A stretch of DNA of 64,000 nt from Streptomyces sp. CB02009 (lineage in GTDB: Bacteria; Actinomycetota; Actinomycetes; Streptomycetales; Streptomycetaceae), in NCBI RefSeq assembly GCF_001905825.1, contig NZ_LIVV01000001.1:413299-477298 (forward strand). The letters are read 5' to 3'. Below are positions 25,624 to 35,564 of the stretch, in pieces (position 1 is the stretch's first letter; each line of letters begins with the position of its first letter). The position numbers and the translations under genes were made by a program. The notes beneath the pieces are model-generated. The model did no database searches and was not told the DNA's origin. It saw nothing but the letters and a program-made list of their open reading frames with translations.

Positions 25624-25838
25624 CCGACCACGCGACCCCGCACGGCCCGGAGCCCACCCTGGAGGCACTCGCCGCCGCGGGCTTCAACGTGGACGCCCTG
25701 AGTGAGGAACAGCAGGACGTCGTACGGGCCTTGACGCCGGACGAGCTGGCCCTGCTGGTCGACATCAGGGGCCGGCTCGACGCGGCGGCCCCCGAGGTCC
25801 AGGCCCACGCGGACGTGGCGGGCGGCGCGCTGTTCTGA
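25620..25838 (+). CDS. 72-aa small protein resembling aroma-sacti cluster proteins, candidate precursor
   Basis: GTG 25620 overlaps the previous stop and follows GGAGGA. The protein has a leader-like helical part LEALAAAGFNVDALSEEQQD, then ALTPDELALLVDIRGRLDAA, and a short tail PEVQAHADVAGGALF. From memory this layout (AGF-x-VDxLSxEQ, LTPDELxLLxxIxxRLDAAxPEVxAH, Gly-rich aromatic end) matches small proteins labelled aroma-sacti cluster domain. It has no Cys. The last ~12 residues would be the core if it is a precursor. It could instead be a recognition or carrier protein. Confidence 0.62.
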   Translation: MTDHATPHGPEPTLEALAAAGFNVDALSEEQQDVVRALTPDELALLVDIRGRLDAAAPEVQAHADVAGGALF

Positions 25839-25970
25839 CCCGGGCCCACCGCCGCCCGGGCGGCGCCCCTTGCCACCCCCGCCCCTCGCCGCCCCCCGTC
25901 CCCCGTCCCCCTGCCGACCTCTCGTACCTCACATCCCCCCGTCCACCGTCCCCCGCCCCCGGAGGAACCC

Positions 25971-28900
25971 ATGCCCTGCGCCTCGTGCGGGAGTGCCCCG
26001 CCGCCCGGAGCCCGGTTCTGCCCGTCCTGCGGCAGCCCGTGCGCTCCGGGGCCGGCCTCGGCCAGGCCGACGGGCCGCAAGGTCGTGACGGTCCTCTTCT
26101 GCGACCTGGTGGGCTCCACCGCGCTCTCCGGGGCGCTGGACGCCGAGACGCTGCGCTCGGTGACGCTCCGCTGGTTCGACCTGATGCGCCTGCGGATCGA
26201 GGAGCAGGGCGGCACCGTGGAGAAGTTCATCGGGGACGCCGTGATGGCGGTCTTCGGCGTACCGACGGTCCGTGAGGACGACGCACGGCGGGCGGCGTCC
26301 GCCGCCCTGGCGATGCGGGAGGCGCTCGCCGGGTTCAACGCCCGCCTGGAGGAGGCCGTGGGGGTACGCCTCGAGATGAGGATCGGCATCAACACCGGTC
26401 AGGCGGTGACCGGTTCGGCCACGCAGCGGCAGGCGATGGTCTCGGGCGAGGTGGTGAACGTGGCCGCCCGCCTGGAGCAGAACGCCGCCGCCGGGGAGAT
26501 CCTGCTGGGTCCCGACACCCTCGCGGCGGCCGGGCCCGGCATCCGGACGACGGAGACCGGCCCCCTCCTCCTCAAGGGCAAGAGCGAACGGGTGGCGGCG
26601 CACCGCCTGATGGCCCTGGACGAGGAGGACGGACCGGAGGCCCTCCGCCGCTTCGACATCGGCTTCGTCGGCCGGGGGAGCGAACTGGCGCTGATGGAGG
26701 AGGTGCTGGGCCGGGTGGCGCGCACGGGGAGCGTCGACCGCCTGGTGGTGGTCGGAGAGGCGGGCCAGGGGAAGACCCGGCTGGTACGGGAGTGGCTCCA
26801 CCGCATGACAGACGCGGGCACGGCAGCCACGCGCCCGACGGACGGAGGCGCACCGCCGCTCTCCCCGCTCCCCGCCACCGCCCCCCGGTACGGCGTCGGC
26901 CGCTGCCGGGCCCGGGGCGAGCAGCCCAGTCTGGGGGCGCTCGCCGACGCCGTGGCGGGGCTGCTCGAGAGCGCCGGCGGCGCCGTGCCGTCCCCCGAAC
27001 TCGATCTGCTCCACCAAGGCCTGCTCCTCGACGGGACCCCCAACCCCTCCCCGGCGGACACCTGCGCCGCACTCGCCAGGGTGCTCGCCGAGCTGTCCGG
27101 GGACCAGCCCGTCGTGCTGGTCGTCGACGACTGCCACTGGGCCGCGCAGCCGCTCTTCGACGCCCTCGACCGGCTCCTGCGCGCCCTGACCGACGCGGCC
27201 GTGCTGATCGTCCTGCTCACCCGGCCCCAGCTGTTCGACGCGCGGCCCGAACTGGCCCCCAGCGCCGTCCTCCTCGGCGGCCTCTCCGACACCGAGGCGC
27301 AACTCCTCGCCGCCGAGCTCACGGGGCGGCCGGCCGACGGCGCGCCGCTCGCCCCGCGGGTCCTGGCGCGGGTCGGCGGGAACCCGCTGCATCTGGAGCA
27401 GCTGCTCGTCGCGGGGAACCCCGTCGACGCGGACAGCGTCCCGCTGCCCCTCCAGGCCCTGATCGGCGCTCGGATCGACGCGCTCGAACCGCCCGAACAG
27501 CAGGCCCTCGGCCTGGCGTCCGTCCTCGGCGGCGACTTCACCGCCGACGAACTCACGGCGCTCGCCGGACATCCCGCCGAGGCGTGGACCGAGCCCGAGC
27601 TGCGCACCACCCTCCACCGGCTCGTCCGGCACCGTCTCATCAGGCCGGACGGCCGGGCGTTCCGCTTCGCCGGAGGGCTGATCCAGGAGGTCGTCCACAC
27701 CAGCCAGTCCAAGCAGGACCGCGCCGACCGGCACGAGCGCGCGGCCCGCCTCGACACGGTCCGGCAGCGCGGCAGCGCCGCGGTCGGGGCCCATCTGGAG
27801 CAGGCGTACCGCTACCGCGTCGAGCTCGGCGCCCAGGACGCGCACACCGACGGGCTGCGGCGACGCGCCGCCGACGCCCTTGCGGAGGGCGGTCGTCTCG
27901 CGCTGGCCCACGCCGACCCCGTATGGGCCGCCGACCTGCTGGGCAGGGCCACGGACCGGTACGCGGCGGGCGAGCCGGGCAGCGCGGCCACGCGACGGCG
28001 ACTCGGCCAGACGCTGCTCGACCTCGGCCGCGTGGCGGAGGGCCGGGCGCTGCTCGAAGAGGTCCTCGGCGACGTTCCGGCGGACGGCCCCGGCGGCGAC
28101 GCGGTGGAGGCCGCGCACGCCCGGCTCGGCCTGGCGTCGGCGGGAGGCCCGGCGGGCGGCCGGTCGGACCCCCGTGGGGCGGGGACGGACCGCCGCACGG
28201 CGGAGGCACCCGCCGAAGGCCCCGGGGGTGAGTCGCCGGCCGAGGCCGCGGCCGCCACGCTGCCCGTCTTCGCCGCCGCCGGCGATGAGTTCGGCCAGGC
28301 GCGGGCCTGCCTGCGGCTCGCCCAGCACGCCCAGGAGCAGGGCCGGCACCGGGAGGCCGAGCGGCTGCTCGACCGGGCCCTCGGCCATGCCGTACGGGCC
28401 GATGCCGAACCGGAGCGGGCCGCCGCCCTCGGGGCCATGGGGGTCTCCCTCTGGCGCGGGCCCCTTCCGGTCGTGGACGCCGTGACCCGCTGCCGCGCGC
28501 TGCTCGCCGAGCAGGGGGCGGGCCGCCGGGCCGTGCGGCTGACGCTCAACTGCCCGCTGTCCGTGGTCCTCGCCCTCCACGACGACCAGGACGGCGCGCG
28601 CGCCTGCCTCGCGGAGGCCGAACAGCTCGCCCAGCGGCTCGGCTACGCCGAGACCGACGCCTTCCTGCCCCTGTTCACCGCCACCGTCGACGAGCTGGCG
28701 GGCCGCCGTGAGGAGGCCCTCGCCGGCCTGGAGCGGGCCGCGGCCGCCGCGCGGGCGCTCGGCGCCACCGGACTCCTGCGCAGCGCCCTCCTCGACGCCA
28801 CCCGCATCCGGCTCGACCTCGGCGACTGGCGCACCGCGCACGGCACCCTCGCCGCACTCGAACCGACGGCGGGGCAGTCCGAAGCGGCCCGGCCCCGCGC

Positions 28901-29252
28901 CGAATCGGCCGACCTCGACGGACTGCGCGCCCGGATCGCCGCCGTACGGGGGGAGGCCGCGACCGCCACCCGCCTGGCGGACCGGGCGCTCGCCACCGCC
29001 GTCCGTACCGACTCGCCCATCGTCCAGGGCCTCGCCGCGCTCGACGCGGCCCGTACCGCCCTGGCGCTGGGGCACACGAAGGACGCGGCGGAGGCGGCGG
29101 TACGCGCCCGGTGGAGCTTCGCCGCCAAGGGCCACCTGCCCGCCGCCCGCGAGGCGGAGGCCGTCGTCCTGCGCTGCCAGGGCCACCGGACCGACGGGAC
29201 CGCTTCCGTCGGGGCGGCGGCCGACGGAACAGGAAAGGACGCCCAGCGATGA
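25971..29252 (+). CDS. zinc-ribbon, class III nucleotide cyclase and AAA/TPR regulator
   Basis: 1093 residues from ATG 25971 behind GGAGGAA. The N-terminus is a zinc ribbon (CASCG and CPSCG), followed by a class III cyclase domain (~35-215) with the metal aspartates in LFCDLVGST and FIGDAVMAVFG, the Lys of VEKFIGD expected for ATP selectivity, and the Asn/Arg of VVNVAARLEQ, so it looks catalytically competent. A P-loop GEAGQGKT (~267) starts an AAA-type ATPase with VVLVVDDCHWA, then a long TPR-like tail. This is the adenylate cyclase-ATPase-TPR signalling layout. It is ATGA-coupled to a subtilase and 132 bases after the 72-aa peptide gene, so it may sense or regulate this system. Confidence 0.85.
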   Translation: MPCASCGSAPPPGARFCPSCGSPCAPGPASARPTGRKVVTVLFCDLVGSTALSGALDAETLRSVTLRWFDLMRLRIEEQGGTVEKFIGDAVMAVFGVPTVREDDARRAASAALAMREALAGFNARLEEAVGVRLEMRIGINTGQAVTGSATQRQAMVSGEVVNVAARLEQNAAAGEILLGPDTLAAAGPGIRTTETGPLLLKGKSERVAAHRLMALDEEDGPEALRRFDIGFVGRGSELALMEEVLGRVARTGSVDRLVVVGEAGQGKTRLVREWLHRMTDAGTAATRPTDGGAPPLSPLPATAPRYGVGRCRARGEQPSLGALADAVAGLLESAGGAVPSPELDLLHQGLLLDGTPNPSPADTCAALARVLAELSGDQPVVLVVDDCHWAAQPLFDALDRLLRALTDAAVLIVLLTRPQLFDARPELAPSAVLLGGLSDTEAQLLAAELTGRPADGAPLAPRVLARVGGNPLHLEQLLVAGNPVDADSVPLPLQALIGARIDALEPPEQQALGLASVLGGDFTADELTALAGHPAEAWTEPELRTTLHRLVRHRLIRPDGRAFRFAGGLIQEVVHTSQSKQDRADRHERAARLDTVRQRGSAAVGAHLEQAYRYRVELGAQDAHTDGLRRRAADALAEGGRLALAHADPVWAADLLGRATDRYAAGEPGSAATRRRLGQTLLDLGRVAEGRALLEEVLGDVPADGPGGDAVEAAHARLGLASAGGPAGGRSDPRGAGTDRRTAEAPAEGPGGESPAEAAAATLPVFAAAGDEFGQARACLRLAQHAQEQGRHREAERLLDRALGHAVRADAEPERAAALGAMGVSLWRGPLPVVDAVTRCRALLAEQGAGRRAVRLTLNCPLSVVLALHDDQDGARACLAEAEQLAQRLGYAETDAFLPLFTATVDELAGRREEALAGLERAAAAARALGATGLLRSALLDATRIRLDLGDWRTAHGTLAALEPTAGQSEAARPRAESADLDGLRARIAAVRGEAATATRLADRALATAVRTDSPIVQGLAALDAARTALALGHTKDAAEAAVRARWSFAAKGHLPAAREAEAVVLRCQGHRTDGTASVGAAADGTGKDAQR

Positions 29253-30094
29253 CCACCGGCCAGCGACCGGCCCCCGCTCCCGCCCCCGGACTCACCTGGG
29301 GCCTCCGGGGCCGCGGCCCCGACGACGTACCCGTGGAGGCCGACCACCCGCCCGAGCCGCCCGAGGGCGGTCTGCTCGGGGGGACGGGGCGCGGCGTCCG
29401 CGTCTGCGTGGTCGACTCCGGCGTGGAACGGGACCACCCCATGGTCGGCCCCGTCGACCGGTCCTGGCGGGTCTTCAAGGACGACGACGGCGTCCACGTC
29501 GAGGAGACCGACGAGGGCGACGCCTGCGGTCACGGCACCGCCTGCGCCGGGATCATCCGCCGCACCGCCCCGGACTGCGAGCTGTCCAGCGTCCGTGTGC
29601 TCGGCGAGCGGTTCTCCGGCAGCGGGGACATCCTCCTCGAAGGGATCCGCTGGGCCGTCCGCCAGCGCTTCGACGTCGTGAACCTCAGCCTCTCCACCAG
29701 CCGCGACCGCTTCGTGGAGGACCTGCGCAGGCTGGCCGACGAGGCGTACTTCCAGCAGACCGTGATCGTCGCCTCCGCGCACAACACCCACGTGGAGAGC
29801 TTTCCCTGGCGCTTCTCCTCGGTGATCTCGGTCGGCAGCCACCAGGAGGACGACCCCGACCTCCACCTCTACAACCCCGACCCGCCGGTGGAGTTCTTCG
29901 CCCCGGGCCAGCGGGTGCAGGTGGCCTGGCTCGGCGGTACGTCGATCCGTACCTCCGGCAACAGCTTCGCCACCCCGTTCGTCGCCGGGCTCTGCGCGCG
30001 GATCCTGTCGAGCCGGCCGCGCCTGACGCCGTTCCAGCTGAAGAACGCCCTGTACCTGTCCGCCGCCAACGTCCGTGTCCACGGCAGCCGGTAA
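29249..30094 (+). CDS. cytoplasmic S8 family serine peptidase (subtilase)
   Basis: 281 residues from ATG 29249, overlapping the cyclase stop (ATGA). The triad is visible: Asp in VCVVDSGVERDHP (~55), His in GHGTACAG (~98), Ser in TSGNSFATPFVAG (~237), with the oxyanion Asn probably in SAHNT. There is no signal peptide, no propeptide and no calcium-rich insert, so this is a compact intracellular subtilase. Such proteases appear in RiPP clusters as leader peptidases, and the neighbouring 72-aa protein is a candidate substrate. The direct evidence is only fold and context. Confidence 0.85.
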   Translation: MTTGQRPAPAPAPGLTWGLRGRGPDDVPVEADHPPEPPEGGLLGGTGRGVRVCVVDSGVERDHPMVGPVDRSWRVFKDDDGVHVEETDEGDACGHGTACAGIIRRTAPDCELSSVRVLGERFSGSGDILLEGIRWAVRQRFDVVNLSLSTSRDRFVEDLRRLADEAYFQQTVIVASAHNTHVESFPWRFSSVISVGSHQEDDPDLHLYNPDPPVEFFAPGQRVQVAWLGGTSIRTSGNSFATPFVAGLCARILSSRPRLTPFQLKNALYLSAANVRVHGSR

Positions 30095-30119
30095 CGACCG
30101 GCGCCGGAAGGGAACCCCC

Positions 30120-30704
30120 ATGGCTCAGACGATCGCCCCCGCCGTCCCCTCCGCACCCCGTCCCGATCCGGCCATGGCGGAGCTTCTGCAGTCGGTCGTG
30201 GACACCGCCCGCGCCATCTTCGGCGCGGAGGCGAGCTCCATCCTGCTCCTGGAGGCGGCGGCGGACGAGCTCGTCTTCGAGGCCGTCTCCGGGCAGGGGC
30301 AGGAGTTCCTGGTGGGCCGGCGGTTCCCGGCCGGCCGGGGGATCGCAGGCTGGGTCGCCGCCTCGGGCGAGCCGATGGTCGTCGACGACCTCCACGACAG
30401 TACGTCCTTCGACCGGGACGTCGCCCAGTCCACCGGCTTCGTGCCGAACGCCCTGATGGCCGCGCCGCTCGTGCACGGGGACCGCGTCCTCGGCGTCCTC
30501 GAGGTCCTCGACCCGTCTCCGCAGGCCCGGTCCAGCCTGTCCGAGCTCGACCTGCTGAGCCTCTTCGCCCGGCAGGCCGCCGTCGCCCTGCACGTCCTCA
30601 CCACCCACGCGCCCCGCGGGGCGGAGCCCGCCGCTCCCGAGGACCCCGCGCGGGCGGAACTCCTGCGCCTCCTCGGGGAGGCCCGCCGCCTCCTGGAGGA
30701 GTGA
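30120..30704 (+). CDS. GAF domain-containing protein
   Basis: 194 residues from ATG 30120 behind GAAGGGA, 25 bases after the subtilase stop. Residues ~18-165 form one GAF domain (ASSILLLEAAADELVFEAVS, RRFPAGRGIAGWVAASGEP, NALMAAPLVHGDRVLGVLEV), followed by a short Ala/Pro linker and a helix LLRLLGEARRLLEE. There is no output domain, so it would act as a stand-alone sensor, perhaps partnering the cyclase-ATPase two genes upstream. The ligand is unknown. Confidence 0.8.
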   Translation: MAQTIAPAVPSAPRPDPAMAELLQSVVDTARAIFGAEASSILLLEAAADELVFEAVSGQGQEFLVGRRFPAGRGIAGWVAASGEPMVVDDLHDSTSFDRDVAQSTGFVPNALMAAPLVHGDRVLGVLEVLDPSPQARSSLSELDLLSLFARQAAVALHVLTTHAPRGAEPAAPEDPARAELLRLLGEARRLLEE

Positions 30705-30733
30705 GAACCCGGCGGCCGCGCGGGAGGCCGGAC

Positions 30734-30776
30734 CGCGTCCGCCCCGGCCGCCGGGGAGGCGGCCGGGGCGGACGCG
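30734..30776. terminator. 19-bp perfect hairpin, bidirectional terminator
   Basis: Left arm 30734-30752 (CGCGTCCGCCCCGGCCGCC) pairs perfectly with 30758-30776 around a 5-base loop, between the convergent GAF and katG stop codons. Confidence 0.85.
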
Positions 30777-30783
30777 GGCGACG

Positions 30784-33221
<2,438 letters not shown>

Positions 33222-33677
33222 ATGAGCGACCTGCTGGAGCGGCTGCGGGGGCGCGGCTGGCGGATGACCTCGCAGCGGCGCGTCGTCGCCGAGGTCCTCG
33301 ACGGCGAGCACGTCCACCTCACGGCGGACGAGGTGCACGCCCGCGCGGCGGAGCGGCTGCCGGAGATCTCCCGGGCGACCGTCTACAACATCCTGGGGGA
33401 ACTGGGCCGGCTCGGCGAGGTCGTGGAGGTCTCCGTGCACGGCAGGGCGAAGCGGTACGACCCGAACGCGCACCGCCCGCACCAGCACCTGGTGTGCTCC
33501 GGCTGCGGCACCGTCCGGGACGTCCACCCGACCGGCGACCCGGTCGCCGCGCTGGCCGCCCTCCCGGCCGAGGACCGGTTCGGCTTCACGGTGGCCGAGG
33601 CGGAGGTCACCTACTGGGGACTGTGCCCGGAGTGCGCTCCGGGCCGGGGGCCGGGCGCGCCGAACGCCCCGAGGTGA
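33222..33677 (+). CDS. Fur-family peroxide-type repressor (FurA/CatR-like)
   Basis: 151 residues from ATG 33222, preceded by GAAAGGTGAAA. An N-terminal winged helix (WRMTSQRRVVAEVLDGEHVH and EISRATVYNILGELGRLGEV) is followed by the Fur dimerisation domain with His-rich HRPHQHLVCSGCG and a second pair GLCPEC, the four cysteines of the structural zinc site. His and Asp in YDPNAHRPHQH are consistent with the regulatory metal site of PerR-like members. Divergent placement against katG strongly suggests it represses katG and itself, with relief by peroxide. In other streptomycetes homologues sit beside katG or catalase genes in the same role. Confidence 0.88.
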   Translation: MSDLLERLRGRGWRMTSQRRVVAEVLDGEHVHLTADEVHARAAERLPEISRATVYNILGELGRLGEVVEVSVHGRAKRYDPNAHRPHQHLVCSGCGTVRDVHPTGDPVAALAALPAEDRFGFTVAEAEVTYWGLCPECAPGRGPGAPNAPR

Positions 33678-33696
33678 CCGCGGCCGTCGCCCCCGG

Positions 33697-33885
33697 CCTG
33701 TCGCCTGTCGCCTGTCGCCTGTCGCCTGTCGCCCCTCGGCCCTCGGCCCTCGCCCCTCGGCCCTCGGCCCTCGCGCCTCGGCCCTCGGCCCTCGCGCCTC
33801 GGCCCTCGGCCCTCGCGCCTCGGCCCTCGGCCCTCGCGCCTCGGCCCTCGGCCCTCGCGCCTCGGCCCTCGGCCCTCGTGCCTCG
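33697..33885. repeat. heptamer minisatellite with 21-bp higher-order period
   Basis: Five copies of CCTGTCG (33697-33731) run directly into about 22 further 7-bp units of the types GGCCCTC and GCGCCTC. These are ordered as GGCCCTC-GGCCCTC-GCGCCTC, a 21-bp super-unit repeated about five times to ~33885. It fills the gap between the Fur gene and the convergent DUF4139 gene and is outside both coding regions. Confidence 0.9.
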
Positions 33886-33935
33886 CCGAGCGCCTCGCCC
33901 CTCCGCTCCTGGGCCGCCGTGCCGTCGCGGCCCCG

Positions 33936-35558
33936 TCAGAGCCCGGCGACCTTGGAGCCCGCCGACAGTTCGTACACCAGGGTGACCGTGCGCCGGCCGC
34001 CGGGCGGCAGGGTGACGTCCCAGCGGGCGATGCCCTCGGCGTCGACCCCGTCGGGCGCCGGTGAGCAGGCCTCCTTGCGGAGCCGTACCTCCACCGCCGA
34101 GACCTCCGAGACCGGGATCCGCTCCCTGAGCACGACCACCCGGTCGTCCGACTCCCCGGGCGCCGAGAACCGGGACACGTGCAGCCGGACCGTGCGGGTC
34201 ACCACCGTCCGCTGGGTGAGCCCGGCGGTCTCCCGGGTCTCCTCGGTCTCCCGGACCACCCGGTGGTCGTCGCGGCTGCCGAAGGCGAGCTCGACCGGGG
34301 CGCCGGGGGTGGTGAACCCGAGCGTGCCCCGGCCGGTGAAGCCGCTGCCCCGGATCAGGTCGACGGGTCCGGCGAGCAGCACGTGCCCGGACCGGTTGTC
34401 GAACCGGACCACTTGGGTGACCAGCGGAGACACCTCGGGCGAGCAGGCGTACTCGCTGCCGGCCGCCGCCCGGAAGACGGAGAGCCGCACCCGGTGCGCC
34501 CGGCCGTCCGACGGCACGGAGACCGGGGCGGGGGCGTGCAGCACCCGTGTCTCGCCGCCGTCGTCCACACCGGGCAGTCCGAGGACCGGGACCGGCCCCA
34601 GGTCGCCGATGTCCTCCTCGCGCAGCTCGACGTCGACCGTGCGCCGCTCCGCCGCCGTGCGGTCCTTGAGCGTCAGCCGGTCCTCGCCGAGCGACGGCGG
34701 CTCGGTGGCCAGCGCCGACCTGGCGGTCGACAGCGTCAGGTCGACGCCGGTCCAGTCCTCGCCCGTGCGCTGCCAGACCACGGCATCGGTCTCCAGGCTC
34801 ACGGAGCCGCCGTCGAGCACGGCCCGGTACGCGGGCCGCCACAGCGCGCACGGGACGAGGTGGGTCAGGCGCAGCCCGACCGGACCCGCTGCCGCGGCCT
34901 CCACGGTCAGCTCGACATGGGCCAGCAGCTCGGCCGGTTCGTCCTCGGTGGTGTCCATGGCCCGCCGGACCTCGTCGAGTTCGGCGGCCAGGGCGGACAA
35001 CCGGGCCTCAGTCGTACGGAGTCGGTCGCCGTAGGTGGCGCGCTCGGCGTCGACCCGGTCCAGTTCGCGGGTCCAGCGCGGCCCTTCGGCCTCCCCGGAA
35101 CCGGCACCCTCGCCGATGTCCCGCAGGACGTCGGCGGCGAGGCGGCCGAGCACGTCGAGGCGGCTCCGGAGCCGCTCGCGCCGCTGCTCCAGGGCCCGGC
35201 GCTCCTCGTCGAGGGCGTGGACGCGGTGGCGCAGCGCGGAGTCGTCGGCGGCCGGCGGCCGGGGCGCGCGCGGCTCCCACCTGCGGACGACGCGCACGTC
35301 GAGCACGGTGGCCGACTGACCGGAGGTCAACTCGGCATGGAGGGTGCGGTCGACGGCCAGCGCGCTGACCGGGCCGAGCCGCAGCCGCTGGACCCCGCCC
35401 GCCAGGTCCAGTGCGACGGCGCGCTCGACGAGGGCGCGGTCCTCCAGGCAGGTGACGGCCGTGACCGGAGCGGCGGTGACGGGGAGGGGGGCAGCGGGCA
35501 CGCGGGACGACGGCACGACCGTGCCGTCGCCGGCGCTCGTCTTCGAGGCGGTGGACAT
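33936..35558 (-). CDS. DUF4139/MuiA-family protein (copy 1)
   Basis: 540 residues from ATG 35558. Residues ~30-110 resemble the DUF4140 N-domain (CLEDRALVERAVALDLAGG), then a coiled coil (~110-205, heptad-like Glu/Arg/Leu), then the beta-rich DUF4139 domain (~225-535) with LVPCALWRPAYRAVLD, TGEDWTGVDLTLSTA and FDNRSGHVLLAGPVDLI. These are hallmarks of the mucoidy inhibitor A-like family, whose biochemical role is not established. No signal peptide or membrane segment is visible. It lies 6 bases downstream of a longer paralogue, so the two form an operon and perhaps a hetero-oligomer. Confidence 0.82.
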   Translation of the reverse strand: MSTASKTSAGDGTVVPSSRVPAAPLPVTAAPVTAVTCLEDRALVERAVALDLAGGVQRLRLGPVSALAVDRTLHAELTSGQSATVLDVRVVRRWEPRAPRPPAADDSALRHRVHALDEERRALEQRRERLRSRLDVLGRLAADVLRDIGEGAGSGEAEGPRWTRELDRVDAERATYGDRLRTTEARLSALAAELDEVRRAMDTTEDEPAELLAHVELTVEAAAAGPVGLRLTHLVPCALWRPAYRAVLDGGSVSLETDAVVWQRTGEDWTGVDLTLSTARSALATEPPSLGEDRLTLKDRTAAERRTVDVELREEDIGDLGPVPVLGLPGVDDGGETRVLHAPAPVSVPSDGRAHRVRLSVFRAAAGSEYACSPEVSPLVTQVVRFDNRSGHVLLAGPVDLIRGSGFTGRGTLGFTTPGAPVELAFGSRDDHRVVRETEETRETAGLTQRTVVTRTVRLHVSRFSAPGESDDRVVVLRERIPVSEVSAVEVRLRKEACSPAPDGVDAEGIARWDVTLPPGGRRTVTLVYELSAGSKVAGL

Positions 35559-35564
35559 GGTGTC

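Noticed and set aside
33697-33885. Possible CRISPR array
   Set aside because: Units are contiguous 7-mers with no unique spacers and no cas genes nearby.
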